This document shows, piece after piece, positions 40,168 to 49,668 of a stretch of 64,000 nt of DNA. Source of the DNA: SB25 sp050180705. GTDB lineage: Bacteria > Bacteroidota > Bacteroidia > Bacteroidales > Tenuifilaceae. Location: contig JBFXDX010000003.1 of assembly GCA_050180705.1 (NCBI GenBank), forward strand, positions 62,001-126,000, read 5' to 3'. Made by a program: the position numbers and the translations under genes. The notes below the pieces were generated by a model. That model was not told where the DNA came from and searched no databases. It saw nothing but the letters and a program-made list of their open reading frames with translations. The first letter of the stretch is position 1, and every line of letters starts with the position of its first letter.

Positions 40168-42092
40168 TCGAGATCTTCGTAAAGCCCGTATATTCTGTTA
40201 TTTCCCTTACGTGTGGTAACCGAAAAATCTTTGATTAGTATATTGTCTTGATTGTTGTTCCAAAGGAAGATGCTCAATTTGTAGCCTTTCATTTCCCTGC
40301 TTGATCTAATGACATCTGTAAGACGAACTGTAAGGTAAACATTTTGCCAATTGTCGGTTGTATTGCAGAAATCTTTTATTGGAGAGCCCTGCCACGATAT
40401 GTTTTTCCCATTTTTGCTGATATCGAAAACTATTAAGCCACTTTGTTTATTGGCTTTAACTGTTGCCTTAACGTATATAATTGCATGTCTATTGGGGACT
40501 ATATTCTGTAATGATGTTGTAAAAGAAGGGCCCCATTCCATAGTGGAGTCTACTCTGCAGATACAACGGCTAAAGGAATCTTTTACCCAGCATTTTTCGT
40601 GATTGCGCCACTCTTGGTTTACTGAATCTTTTGTAAGCGAGCTGCTATAGTATTCTTGGTTTTCATCTTTTTGAGGGATCGTACCCGACTTCTTGAATAT
40701 GAAGTAATCGAAGGTAAAACCATGATTGCTTGAATAAGTTAAAGGGTAATATTCATTTATGATAGGCCAATACTTTAGAGGTATGTTTCCGCAAATCAAG
40801 TATTGCATCGAGTCTTTTGACAGAAAATCTCTTAGTGACAATACATTGTTGAAATTATCCTGAAAAACTATATAGTTTACGCTTGGGTTGTACTGTTTAA
40901 AGTAAAAATTGATATAGTTTGGATTTCCTGCAAACATTATTATTGCTGAATCTTTATGTTGTTCAAGAAAGTTGTGGCTCTGAATGGAGAATTCCTTGAA
41001 TGGTTGTTTGTAAAGAACTTCGTAATGTTTTCTTGTCGAAATCAGCGTGAATGTATTAATAATAAGAATTGCAATAACCGAACATATCTTAAACCAAGCC
41101 TTTTCATTGGAGTAAAAAGAAAAGAGCAGAATAATGATAAACGGGAAACTGAATATCAGCACAGAGTGCTGTAGTACTGGTTTGGCAAGTACAGAATACA
41201 GAAAACCGATAGTTAGCGGTAGTAAAAACCATATTGCAGAGATTACCTGAAACTTGGTTATTGTAATTTTTTTTGATTTGATGATTGGGTAAATGGCAAT
41301 TGATAAGGTTGTAAGATATACCAGTGGGCTAAAATGGAATATAAATTTAAAATGATCGGCAATGAATGATAGATGAGGTTTCCCGAGCCATTCTAAACCT
41401 CCATTGCTGAGTTGATAAAAGAATATTTTTAGGTGAGGAACAAATAGTATCGCAACTGCAATTTGAGCAAGCAGGTACTGTTTATAGTTATCCTTTTTGA
41501 TGAAGAATAATCCGGAGAAAGCAATAATCGCTGAGAATAGTAAACTGAAATAATGGTTATAGCAACAAGCGGCCGATGTAAGAATATATCCTATTAAATA
41601 TTTAAGATTTCGCGGGGTTTCAAAAAGGAATTTGCTCCAAAATAGAACCGACAGCAATGCGAAAAATAGTCCGCTTGAATATGGTCTGGCTAGTTGGCTG
41701 AATAGAATTGGAAACTGAAGCGTTGCAATAAATGCAGAAACCAGCAGTGCAGTGGTTGAGTTAAACCATTTTTTAGCGATTGAGAATGCAAGTAAAATTG
41801 ATCCAATGCCAAACAGGATGAACGGAAGTTTGACAATGTATTCCTTGAATCCAAAGAGTTTTGTCCAGTAAAATAGAAATACCTGCATACCGGCAGGATG
41901 CCCATCTTCCTTAACCCCATTTTCGATAAGTTCTCTGAACGAAGAGAAATTCAATCGGATAAGAGCACTTAATTCATCGTGGGTATAGGGAATTTCGAAA
42001 AGATTGTAAAATCTTAAAATGCAGCCAAGCAGAACTATTATAAAGAGAAGAAGATAGTCGACATTTACTTTTGATATGTCAAATTTCTTCAT
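40164..42092 (-). CDS. GT-C (GT39-like) membrane glycosyltransferase
   Basis: 642 residues from the ATG at 42092, 14 bp after the dnaB stop; the longer open frame would start inside dnaB. About 11-13 transmembrane helices occupy residues 10-370. The first periplasmic loop has the acidic motif PYTHDELSALIRL typical of the PMT_2/GT39 dolichol- or undecaprenyl-phosphate sugar transferases. A soluble C-terminal half (about 375-642) looks beta-rich and carries no recognised motif. It probably transfers a lipid-linked sugar to a lipid or protein on the periplasmic face. It may be read through from dnaB. Confidence 0.8.
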   Translation of the reverse strand: MKKFDISKVNVDYLLLFIIVLLGCILRFYNLFEIPYTHDELSALIRLNFSSFRELIENGVKEDGHPAGMQVFLFYWTKLFGFKEYIVKLPFILFGIGSILLAFSIAKKWFNSTTALLVSAFIATLQFPILFSQLARPYSSGLFFALLSVLFWSKFLFETPRNLKYLIGYILTSAACCYNHYFSLLFSAIIAFSGLFFIKKDNYKQYLLAQIAVAILFVPHLKIFFYQLSNGGLEWLGKPHLSFIADHFKFIFHFSPLVYLTTLSIAIYPIIKSKKITITKFQVISAIWFLLPLTIGFLYSVLAKPVLQHSVLIFSFPFIIILLFSFYSNEKAWFKICSVIAILIINTFTLISTRKHYEVLYKQPFKEFSIQSHNFLEQHKDSAIIMFAGNPNYINFYFKQYNPSVNYIVFQDNFNNVLSLRDFLSKDSMQYLICGNIPLKYWPIINEYYPLTYSSNHGFTFDYFIFKKSGTIPQKDENQEYYSSSLTKDSVNQEWRNHEKCWVKDSFSRCICRVDSTMEWGPSFTTSLQNIVPNRHAIIYVKATVKANKQSGLIVFDISKNGKNISWQGSPIKDFCNTTDNWQNVYLTVRLTDVIRSSREMKGYKLSIFLWNNNQDNILIKDFSVTTRKGNNRIYGLYEDLD

Positions 42093-42105
42093 CTCTTTTT
42101 TGAGT

Positions 42106-43653
42106 TTAGAACGGTATATTACTATTATCGATTCCTCTGCTTGGACGGAAATCGAATTCATTATCACCTAAAGTATCGTCGTTCATTTTCGACGAGTAGG
42201 TAACGGGCATCGATGCTGTAAACGATGATGATGTTGCTGGTTGTATTCCGGAGTAGTCCACATCGTCCAAATCGGAGAAGCGTGCCATTTCCTTTTGGAA
42301 TCGTAATCTAACATCCTCAACAGCTCCATTACGGTGCTTTGCAACAATGAGTTCGGCAATGCCCAATGTAGAGTTTCCTTCCTCATCCTCAAGCAATCCG
42401 TAGTATTCGGGTCTGTGGATGAATGTTACAACGTCGGCATCCTGCTCAATAGCACCAGATTCACGAAGGTCGGAGAGTTGAGGCCGTTTATTACCACCAC
42501 GCGTTTCAACAGAACGGTTAAGCTGCGATAGTGCAAGAATTGGAACATTCAATTCCTTGGCAATCGCTTTTAACGATCGGGAGATTGTACTAACCTCTTG
42601 CTCACGGTTACCTTTTGTTTCGGCAGGACCAGTCATTAGCTGAAGGTAGTCGATAATTACAACGCCAATATCGTGCTGAGCCTTTAATCGTCGACATTTC
42701 GCCCTGAATTCAAAGATAGATAGAGCAGGAGTATCGTCGATAAATATTTTGGCCTCGGAAAGATTCTTGATTTTTACAGTGAGCTGAGTCCACTCGTCCT
42801 GAGTGATTTTTCCGTTTCGAACTTTTTCCGACGAAAGCCCCGATTCGCTAACAATTAAACGATTTACGAGCTGAATATTCGACATTTCGAGCGAGAAGAA
42901 AGCAACAGGAACTTTGTGCTCTACGGCCATGTTACGCGCCATGGAAAGCACAAATGCGGTTTTACCCATCGAAGGGCGGGCCGCAACAATGATAAGATCC
43001 GATCGCTGCCATCCCGAGGTTAGCCTATCCAAATCGGTGAATCCAGACGGAACTCCACTTAGGCCATCCTCACGTTTTCCGGCTTCCTCAATTTGCTTAA
43101 TGGCCTTCATTACGATACTACTGATTGGCTGCGTGTCACTTTTAATATTGCCTTCGGCAACCTTAAAGAGCTCCATCTCGGAGTAATCCAGTAGCTCATC
43201 AACATCAACATCCTCGTCGAAGGACTTGTTCTGAATATCGGTTGCTACTCGGATAAGCTCGCGCTGAATGTACTTTTGTGCAATAATTTTGGAGTGGTAC
43301 TCAAGGTGGGCGGCGGAACCAACTTTAGTTGTAAGCTGTGCAAGCGCAGGGGCACCACCTATCTCGTCGAGTTTCTCTTTGCGTCGCAGTTCCTCGCTAA
43401 CAGTAAGAAGGTCGATAGGCTCAAGCCTCGACGATAAATCTAAAATTGCTTTAAATATTACCTGATGAGCCTCCTTGTAAAAACACTCTGGTTTTAAAAC
43501 CTCGCCCACTGCAATAATCGCATCTTTCTCTACCATTATTGCACCAAGTACGGCTTCTTCCAAATCGAGTGCTTGAGGCGGAACTTTCCCAATTTCGGTT
43601 CCAATAGGCCTGTTTGTTTTGTATTGCCTGTTGTAAGTACGCTTCTCTGCCAT
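42106..43653 (-). CDS. dnaB: Replicative DNA helicase
   Basis: 515 residues. An N-terminal helical domain (about 20-125; PPQALDLEEAVLGAIM, LLTVSEELRRK) precedes a RecA-like helicase domain (VPSGFTDLDRLTSGWQ, AARPSMGKTAFVLSMARN, FFSLEMSN, VIIDYLQLMTG, LSQLNRSVE, LSDLRESGAIEQDADVV). A Ser/Thr-rich C-terminal tail (about 470-515) follows. No intein is inserted. It unwinds DNA ahead of the replication fork as a hexamer. A TACCTTTG element at 43673-43680 lies 20 bp upstream. Confidence 0.95.
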   Translation of the reverse strand: MAEKRTYNRQYKTNRPIGTEIGKVPPQALDLEEAVLGAIMVEKDAIIAVGEVLKPECFYKEAHQVIFKAILDLSSRLEPIDLLTVSEELRRKEKLDEIGGAPALAQLTTKVGSAAHLEYHSKIIAQKYIQRELIRVATDIQNKSFDEDVDVDELLDYSEMELFKVAEGNIKSDTQPISSIVMKAIKQIEEAGKREDGLSGVPSGFTDLDRLTSGWQRSDLIIVAARPSMGKTAFVLSMARNMAVEHKVPVAFFSLEMSNIQLVNRLIVSESGLSSEKVRNGKITQDEWTQLTVKIKNLSEAKIFIDDTPALSIFEFRAKCRRLKAQHDIGVVIIDYLQLMTGPAETKGNREQEVSTISRSLKAIAKELNVPILALSQLNRSVETRGGNKRPQLSDLRESGAIEQDADVVTFIHRPEYYGLLEDEEGNSTLGIAELIVAKHRNGAVEDVRLRFQKEMARFSDLDDVDYSGIQPATSSSFTASMPVTYSSKMNDDTLGDNEFDFRPSRGIDNSNIPF

Positions 43654-43672
43654 CGCATTTTTAATTAGAGTG

Positions 43673-43680
43673 CAAAGGTA
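43673..43680 (-). promoter_or_regulatory. -7 promoter element of dnaB
   Basis: TACCTTTG on the minus strand, matching TAnnTTTG, 20 bp before the start codon. No good -33 element. Confidence 0.45.
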
Positions 43681-43855
43681 GCATCGATGATCTTTTTTTT
43701 CCTATGCATCCGTGGTTGTTTTTTCACAAAAAAAAATGGCTTGCTAACAAGTTATGAACAGGCTTGCGAATATTCTAGATGCTAATTAATTGCGATTTAA
43801 TTGTTAAAAGATGATAACATCCGATTTTACTCAACATCATTTTATCCTTCTTTAC

Positions 43856-43863
43856 TATCTTTG
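43856..43863 (+). promoter_or_regulatory. -7 promoter element of the GldB-type gene
   Basis: TATCTTTG matches TAnnTTTG 23 bp before the ATG at 43887. Confidence 0.45.
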
Positions 43864-43886
43864 CTATTGCTACAATTGATAAAATT

Positions 43887-44897
43887 ATGGTTCGGAATAC
43901 TTTCATTATTATATTGATGGGGATAACCCTTGTTGCCTGCGAGGAAAAGAACAGGTTCGACAATATTGATACTTCAAAAATTGATGTCAAAATTGAAGTG
44001 CAGCGTTTCGATCAGGATTTATTCAAAATCAACTCAGATAGCATTGAGACCGAATTACCAGCATTAAGGAATGATTATGGCCGATTTGTTGACATGTTTT
44101 GTGAGGGAATAATTCGGATTGGCAAGTCAACGTCGCCTCAGTATAACCAGCTATTAAAGTACTTTTTGACCGACACCATGGTTCGCAACGCACAGCGTAA
44201 AGTTCAGTCGGCATATCCTGATCTTGATGAGTTGAACAGCACTCTTACCGATGCCTTTAAGCGTTACAATTATCACTTTCCTACGCGGACAATTCCTAGA
44301 GTGGTTTCGTATGTATCGGGTTATAATCTATCGGTAGCGGTAGACGATAGCATTGCCGCCGTTGGTTTAGATAGATACTTGGGTAGCAGAACACCTCAGT
44401 ACGATATGCTTGGAATTCCGAAGTATATGTCGAATAAAATGACCCGAGAGAAATTGCCCTCCGACATTATCAGGGCTTGGCTTTACGGTGAGTTTGCCTT
44501 TAACGACTCGATCGATAACCTTTTGTCCAACATGATCTATGAGGGCGAGTTAATCTATATAACAAAGCACCTTTTGCCGAGCGAACCCGAGTATTTAATT
44601 CATGGGTTTACCCCAAAACAGATGAAGTGGTGCAAGGCTAACGAGGAGGATATGTGGACTTACCTTATCGAGAATAAAATGCTGTTTACGACAAACACCC
44701 TCGACATAAATAAGTTTGTAAACGATGCTCCTTTTACCTCGGGATTTCCGCAGGAGAGCCCAGGGCGAGCCGCGGTATGGATTGGATATAGAATTATTGA
44801 GTCGTTAATGGAGCGGAATCCGACAATGAGTCTGGAGGAGTTGATGAGCATTAAGGATTACCAGCAAGTATTGAATATGGCTCGCTATAAACCATAG
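43887..44897 (+). CDS. gldB: GldB-type gliding-motility-associated lipoprotein
   Basis: 336 residues. A lipoprotein signal (MVRNTFIIILMGITLVAC, lipidated Cys at about 18) precedes the GldB domain, with IEVQRFDQDLFKI, LRNDYGRFVDMFCEGIIRIG, a central ISYVSG-like stretch (PRVVSYVSGYNLSVAVDDS), LGSRTPQYDMLGIPKYMSNK and the C-terminal FPQESPGRAAVWIGYRII. GldB is needed for gliding and T9SS-related surface functions in Flavobacterium; homologues in non-gliding Bacteroidota are common and their role is less clear. Two T9SS cargo proteins are encoded elsewhere in this window. The gene appears monocistronic. Confidence 0.87.
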   Translation: MVRNTFIIILMGITLVACEEKNRFDNIDTSKIDVKIEVQRFDQDLFKINSDSIETELPALRNDYGRFVDMFCEGIIRIGKSTSPQYNQLLKYFLTDTMVRNAQRKVQSAYPDLDELNSTLTDAFKRYNYHFPTRTIPRVVSYVSGYNLSVAVDDSIAAVGLDRYLGSRTPQYDMLGIPKYMSNKMTREKLPSDIIRAWLYGEFAFNDSIDNLLSNMIYEGELIYITKHLLPSEPEYLIHGFTPKQMKWCKANEEDMWTYLIENKMLFTTNTLDINKFVNDAPFTSGFPQESPGRAAVWIGYRIIESLMERNPTMSLEELMSIKDYQQVLNMARYKP

Positions 44898-45089
44898 GCA
44901 TTCTTAAGAATAAAGCGTAACGTTATTTTAGTGAATTGAATATAGTTTTTTCTTGACTACATCTCTTTTTTGAAATTATTCTGCAATTTGAAATTTTCAG
45001 CGTTGCATAAACAAAAAAATATGTAACTTGTTAAATACGATACTTTCGAATAAAAATGAACGAATTTAATATTCACTAAAACTTATAAT

Positions 45090-46760
45090 ATGAAATCGGA
45101 CATAGAAATTGCTCATGAAATTACGATGAAACCCATCTCCCAAATTGCAAATATTTTGGGTATCGACAATGACGACCTTATTCCCTATGGGAAATACAAA
45201 GCAAAAGTTCCGTTGAAGTATATAAACAAGGAGAAATACCAGAACAATAAGCTGATCCTTGTTTCGGCAATATCGCCAACTCCTGCAGGCGAAGGTAAAA
45301 CTACTGTTTCCATTGGTTTAACTCAAGGTTTAAACAGGATTGGAAAACAAACCACAGTGGTTTTGCGTGAACCTTCGCTGGGGCCTGTTTTTGGTATAAA
45401 GGGTGGCGCCACCGGTGGTGGATATTCACAGGTTCTTCCAATGGAGGATATCAACTTACACTTTACCGGTGATTTTAATGCAATTGAGCGTGCACACAAC
45501 CTGTTGGCAGCATTAGTCGATAACAATATCCAAAGTAAGAAAAGATCGTTGGGAATCGACCCTAGAACTGTAAGTTTGAAAAGGGTGATGGATATGAACG
45601 ACCGATCGTTGCGTCATATGATTGTGGGCTTGGGTGGCACAACTCACGGAATACCCAGAGAGACCGGTTTCGACATAACCGCAGCATCGGAGGTGATGGC
45701 AATCCTTTGCCTTGCCGAGGATATGGAGGATTTAAAACGTAGATTGGGCAATATTTTCATTGGTTACACTTACGATAAGAAGCCCGTTTATGCACGCGAT
45801 TTAAAGGCCGAAGGTGCTATGGCAGCGTTGCTTCGCGATGCAATTATGCCAAACCTAGTTCAAACCATTGAGGGAACTCCTGCGCTTATACATGGTGGCC
45901 CATTTGCAAACATCGCGCAGGGAACAAACTCGGTTATTGCAACCAAAATGGGGTTATCGCTAAGCGAGTATGTTGTAACCGAGGCTGGGTTTGGATTCGA
46001 TTTGGGTGCCGAAAAGTTCATCGACATTAAATGTAAATATGCTGGATTAAAACCCAACGCTGTTGTTTTGGTGGCTACAATTCGTGCCTTAAAGTACCAC
46101 GGAGGCAAGGATTTGAAGGAAATTAAGGAGCCCGATGTTGAAGTGCTAAAGAAAGGTATTGGTAACTTGCAGAAGCATATCGAGAATATGAAGCAGTTTG
46201 GTGTTTGCCCTGTTGTTGCCATTAACCGCTTTACCACCGATACCGACGAAGAGGTGAATTACATTAAAAGCGTATGCAAGGATATGGATGTGCCTGTTTC
46301 GGAAGTCGATGTATGGGGAAAAGGCGGTGGCGGAGCCATTGAGCTGGCAACCATTGTTGATAAAATTGCGTCGAACTGTACAAACCAAATTAATCCGCTA
46401 TACGATTGGGAATGGACTCCCGAGGTGAAAATTGAGACTATTGCAAAGAAGATTTACGGTGCAAATGCTGTTGATTTCACCGCACAAGCCAAGAGCGATT
46501 TGCAGAAGGTTTATAAGTTAGGGTTGGATAAACTTCCAATATGCGTTGCCAAAACCCAAAAATCGTTATCGGATAATCCAGATTTGCTTGGTCGTCCCAA
46601 GGATTTTGTGGTTACTGTTCGCGAAATTGAGATTGCAGCGGGTGCTGGATTTATCATCCCAATTACAGGGCAAATTATGCGTATGCCCGGTTTGCCCGAT
46701 GAGCCTGCGGCAGAACGAATTGATGTGGATAATAATGGGGTAATTACAGGATTATTCTAA
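45090..46760 (+). CDS. fhs: Formate-tetrahydrofolate ligase
   Basis: 556 residues, the normal length. P-loop SPTPAGEGKTTVSIGLTQG, LREPSLGPVFGIKGGATGGG, HFTGDFNAIERAHNLLAAL, RETGFDITAASEVMAILCLA, GFGFDLGAEKFIDIKC and the C-terminal GAGFIIPITGQIMRMPGLP. The enzyme uses ATP to join formate to tetrahydrofolate, giving 10-formyl-THF for purine and one-carbon metabolism; in anaerobes it can also run in formate-linked pathways. The folD partner is not in the window. A terminator follows. Confidence 0.96.
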   Translation: MKSDIEIAHEITMKPISQIANILGIDNDDLIPYGKYKAKVPLKYINKEKYQNNKLILVSAISPTPAGEGKTTVSIGLTQGLNRIGKQTTVVLREPSLGPVFGIKGGATGGGYSQVLPMEDINLHFTGDFNAIERAHNLLAALVDNNIQSKKRSLGIDPRTVSLKRVMDMNDRSLRHMIVGLGGTTHGIPRETGFDITAASEVMAILCLAEDMEDLKRRLGNIFIGYTYDKKPVYARDLKAEGAMAALLRDAIMPNLVQTIEGTPALIHGGPFANIAQGTNSVIATKMGLSLSEYVVTEAGFGFDLGAEKFIDIKCKYAGLKPNAVVLVATIRALKYHGGKDLKEIKEPDVEVLKKGIGNLQKHIENMKQFGVCPVVAINRFTTDTDEEVNYIKSVCKDMDVPVSEVDVWGKGGGGAIELATIVDKIASNCTNQINPLYDWEWTPEVKIETIAKKIYGANAVDFTAQAKSDLQKVYKLGLDKLPICVAKTQKSLSDNPDLLGRPKDFVVTVREIEIAAGAGFIIPITGQIMRMPGLPDEPAAERIDVDNNGVITGLF

Positions 46761-46780
46761 TGTAGATATGGATACCTTAG

Positions 46781-46816
46781 CCCTGTCAGAGTTTTTATCT
46801 CCGACAGGGTTTTTTA
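46781..46816 (+). terminator. Terminator after fhs
   Basis: CCCTGTC / GACAGGG with additional GAG/CTC pairing (one mismatch) and a following TTTTTTATTT. It lies between the convergent fhs and porin genes, ending two bases before the porin stop codon. Confidence 0.8.
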
Positions 46817-46817
46817 T

Positions 46818-47936
46818 TTACAACGCTAACTCAAGCATAACCTCAACAACACCTTTCGACTCGCCGTCAACAGTGTTTCTATTGAAATCAAATACAACTT
46901 TGTTTTTACCATAAATATGGTAGGCTACCCCTATAACCTCCTGAGTTGATTCAATTTTTGCAGTGATTTTGTCTGTCTTTAGGTAATCATATCGACCAAA
47001 AATGCTAAACTTATTCTTGAATAGCTTTAGCTCGGCAAATGCACTATAGCCTTTAACGTCGTATGCCTTTCCGGTAGAATCTGCAAAATCGCCTATATGA
47101 TTTCCTTTACCCACAAACCCTTGGCCTGTAACGGTAAAGTGTTTTTCCTCGTACGAAACAATCCCCGCATGCATATTCCAGTCGGGGTATAGCTCTGTAT
47201 TGCCCTTGCCAACCACGCCCGTGTATGATAGCTGAAAGCCAGTTAGCATTTCTGGCAATGGACGAACGGATAAACGCCATTGAACTGTCTTGTTGTTGTT
47301 ATTCTCCAAGGCATGATAGCCGCCACCGTTGAATACTCCCACTGCAATAGAGCCATATTTTCCGGGATAGGCACTACTTACATTTTTTTGGTACGACTCA
47401 TCAACTGTACCGCCAATAAGGGCCGTTGTAATAAGGCCAAAGTCTGCCGAGCTTAAGATTGTGGTTTTATCGAGAAAGTGGCTCCCTATAACGCGATATT
47501 TATTTATCTTCTCCTCAAACTCAATCCAGGGAGTAAAAACCTCGCCAACCAAAACCCGTGGATTCGAAAATATCCAGTAGTTGTTATCGTCCTTTAGCTC
47601 CATGTAGCAGTATTTGAGCCTCATCTCAAGATCGCCCATTCCGTCACCTTCTTTGTCAACGGTTAAGTCTGGCGTGATCCTTCCGGAAAGGTGTTTATTT
47701 AAGGATTTCTGGAAGGTGATATATCCACGTTTAATTGTAAACTCATTGAATTGATCATTTCCCTCTTCGTAGTACCTAAACCCAAGAAATATTTGGGTTG
47801 ATACGGAGCTGCTTTGCAGAATCTTCAGGATTTTCTCGTTTTGCTGGTAAATGGAGTCGGCCAGCGTTTGTCCTGCTATATTCGACGAAATAATAGAAAG
47901 CAGAACGATGATGGTTGCAAGTTTTAAATTCTTCAT
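46818..47936 (-). CDS. Phosphate-selective porin O/P-like outer-membrane protein
   Basis: 372 residues. A signal peptide (MKNLKLATIIVLLSIISSNIAGQ) precedes a short periplasmic helix (about 28-45; a trimerisation-like coiled segment) and a 16-stranded-type barrel with the OprO/OprP markers FTIKRGYITFQKSLN, GRITPDLTVD, YCYMELKDD, IGSHFLDKTTIL and PGKYGSIAVGVFNGGGYH. The C-terminal strand (GVVEVMLELAL) is amphipathic. The family forms anion or phosphate channels, often induced by phosphate starvation. Upstream lie two 11-bp-period direct-repeat boxes of Pho-box architecture over the promoter, which supports a phosphate role. Convergent with fhs. Confidence 0.86.
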   Translation of the reverse strand: MKNLKLATIIVLLSIISSNIAGQTLADSIYQQNEKILKILQSSSVSTQIFLGFRYYEEGNDQFNEFTIKRGYITFQKSLNKHLSGRITPDLTVDKEGDGMGDLEMRLKYCYMELKDDNNYWIFSNPRVLVGEVFTPWIEFEEKINKYRVIGSHFLDKTTILSSADFGLITTALIGGTVDESYQKNVSSAYPGKYGSIAVGVFNGGGYHALENNNNKTVQWRLSVRPLPEMLTGFQLSYTGVVGKGNTELYPDWNMHAGIVSYEEKHFTVTGQGFVGKGNHIGDFADSTGKAYDVKGYSAFAELKLFKNKFSIFGRYDYLKTDKITAKIESTQEVIGVAYHIYGKNKVVFDFNRNTVDGESKGVVEVMLELAL

Positions 47937-47971
47937 TTATTCAATGGTTGTTGAGAATTAAAAAATCGTTG

Positions 47972-48037
47972 CAAAACTATTTTTTTAAAGTTAAGTGTAA
48001 GTTAAGAATTTTATTTTAATGTTAAGAAATTGTTAAG
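47972..48037 (-). promoter_or_regulatory. Porin promoter with two Pho-box-like direct repeats
   Basis: On the minus strand CTTAACAATTTCTTAACA (48020-48037) and CTTAACTTACACTTAACT (47989-48006) are each two 7-bp direct repeats separated by 4 bp, that is, an 11-bp period. The proximal box starts 9 bp upstream of a perfect -7 element TAGTTTTG (47972-47979) and covers the -33 position, where no TTTG is present. This is the arrangement of PhoB/PhoP-activated promoters. Confidence 0.68.
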
Positions 48038-48231
48038 CGGTGGAATTAAATATAAAAAAGCAGCCTTTATTTATGATTATTTTCTGCGACTAATCGGATG
48101 CATGCATATATTTTCTTGTGGTTTTCATGGAGCAAGGAGTTTCGGGCATTACGCAATATGCCAGTTTACACCATTCTATAAAGGTTTAATTGCCCCACCC
48201 GGCTTAGTTTTTTGAATAGACACACACAGTT
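48038..48231. other. Gap without recognised feature
   Basis: The 700-bp gap 47937-48636 holds the porin promoter at one end and repeat copy B in the middle. In 48038-48231 and 48507-48636 I see no start-codon-supported ORF, RNA gene or strong hairpin. Confidence 0.5.
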
Positions 48232-48506
48232 TTCTGAATAGACCCAAATTTCCTGTTCGGAGCAAGAAAATTTCTCCTTGCTACAGGAATTTTGTACCTC
48301 GGAACTACCTTTTTCTCCCTTTTTGCAAGAAAATTGCTTGGGCGAACTACCTTTTTCTCCTTCCGAGCACCAATTTTCTCCCTCGGAGCAACCTTTTTCT
48401 CTCTCCGAGCACCAATTTTCCTGCTCCGAGGTACCTAATTGCCTCTTTGAGGAGGAAATTGCTCCTCCGAACACCAATTTCCTCCTCGGAGGAGCAATTT
48501 GCTACT
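48226..48506 (-). repeat. Dispersed 21-bp-unit repeat element, copy B (inverted)
   Basis: Twelve 21-bp units cover 48246-48497, the reverse complement of copy A at 34057-34308, with identical length and unit order. Units alternate between forms such as AATTTTCTCCCTCGGAGCAAC and CTTTTTCTCTCTCCGAGCACC. At the 48226-48245 edge GTCTATTCA (minus strand) occurs twice in tandem, whereas copy A has it once. A nested hairpin GGAGGAAATTG / CAATTTCCTCC can form at 48451-48487. It lies between divergent genes (porin and lytic transglycosylase). Confidence 0.88.
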
Positions 48507-48636
48507 TAAATGTTTAAATGACTTTTTGCGGGATATTAATCTTCGAATTTGCGCTCAAAATAAGAATGGATATAGTAAATTTGCTCCTTGTTTGAACTTG
48601 TTAGAAGTATCTGTGTTTTAATTCAAATCTGTTGAT

Positions 48637-49593
48637 ATGTCTGTGAAAGGTAGAGTGAGTGTATTGGTTGGAGTTGCTGCGGCATCTATTCTGTTGATAA
48701 GTATTTTTACATTTTCATCCTTTAAGGAAAAGGAGGGGGTGGCTTGCCGGAGACATATTTCTCCCGATTCAGTTCTGCAGAGCTCCGTAATTATTCCGAT
48801 ACCAATTCCGGATAGTTTGAGTCTTGCAGGCGAATCGGTTCCTGTTAAGTATTTTGATGTGCGCGAGAGTTTGGATCGTGAGCTACAGGTGAATACTTTT
48901 TGGCACTCTCAGACAGTAATTTTACTGAAGAAGGCTCACCGTTTTTTTCCGGTAATAGAGCCAATACTTAAAAAGAATGGTATTCCCGATGACTTTAAGT
49001 ATTTAGCGGTGGCCGAGAGTGGTTTATCGCAGGCAGTATCGCCCTCAAAGGCGGTTGGGTTTTGGCAAATACTCGAGGGAACCGCCAAGGACTATGGCTT
49101 GGAGGTTAACAGCGAGGTCGACGAGCGTTACAATATCGAGAAATCAACCGAGGTAGCCTGCAAGTACCTGTTGAAGAGCTACCAAAAGTATGGCAACTGG
49201 ACAATGGCGGCTGCATCGTACAATTTTGGGTCGAATGGGATTAGCCGTCAAATGGACAGGCAGGAGAACGATTCCTACTACGATATGGTTTTAGGCGAGG
49301 AAACAGGCCGTTACGTTTTTCGCATTTTGGCCATTAAGGTGATATTTGAGAATCCTCAGCGGTATGGCTTTTTCCTCGACGACAAGGATCTTTATCCACC
49401 TTATAAGTTTACCGAGGTAAAGGTTGATACTGCCATAACCAGCATTGCTCAGTTTGCCCGTAAGTTCGACTCAAACTATAAGCTGATAAAGATGCTGAAT
49501 CCTTGGCTTAGGGAGAACTACCTCACAAACAAGGCACATAAAACCTACACAATAAAGATTCCCCAAAAAGGCTTTAGGGAGAGTGCTTATTAA
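48637..49593 (+). CDS. Lytic transglycosylase (SLT/MltD-like)
   Basis: 318 residues. An N-terminal signal anchor (about 8-28; VSVLVGVAAASILLISIF) leads to a family 1 SLT domain (about 105-235; YLAVAESGLSQAVSPSKAVG with the catalytic Glu, GFWQILEGTAKDYGL, YNIEKSTEVACKYLLKSY and AAASYNFGSNGI). The C-terminus (about 262-318; NPWLRENYLTNKAHKTYTIK) resembles the MltD-type region before LysM repeats, but full LysM domains are absent. The enzyme cleaves peptidoglycan between MurNAc and GlcNAc with anhydro-bond formation. uvrA follows 75 bp downstream; no functional link is implied. Confidence 0.9.
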   Translation: MSVKGRVSVLVGVAAASILLISIFTFSSFKEKEGVACRRHISPDSVLQSSVIIPIPIPDSLSLAGESVPVKYFDVRESLDRELQVNTFWHSQTVILLKKAHRFFPVIEPILKKNGIPDDFKYLAVAESGLSQAVSPSKAVGFWQILEGTAKDYGLEVNSEVDERYNIEKSTEVACKYLLKSYQKYGNWTMAAASYNFGSNGISRQMDRQENDSYYDMVLGEETGRYVFRILAIKVIFENPQRYGFFLDDKDLYPPYKFTEVKVDTAITSIAQFARKFDSNYKLIKMLNPWLRENYLTNKAHKTYTIKIPQKGFRESAY

Positions 49594-49668
49594 TTAATAA
49601 TTTATAATGAATAATGATGGTAATGAATAGTCCTAACAACTATCAACCATCAACTATCAGCTGAACAA

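Noticed and set aside
42093..42167. 25-residue extension of the GT39 protein into dnaB
   Set aside because: It duplicates the dnaB 3' end in another frame; an ATG 14 bp after the dnaB stop begins the first membrane helix region.
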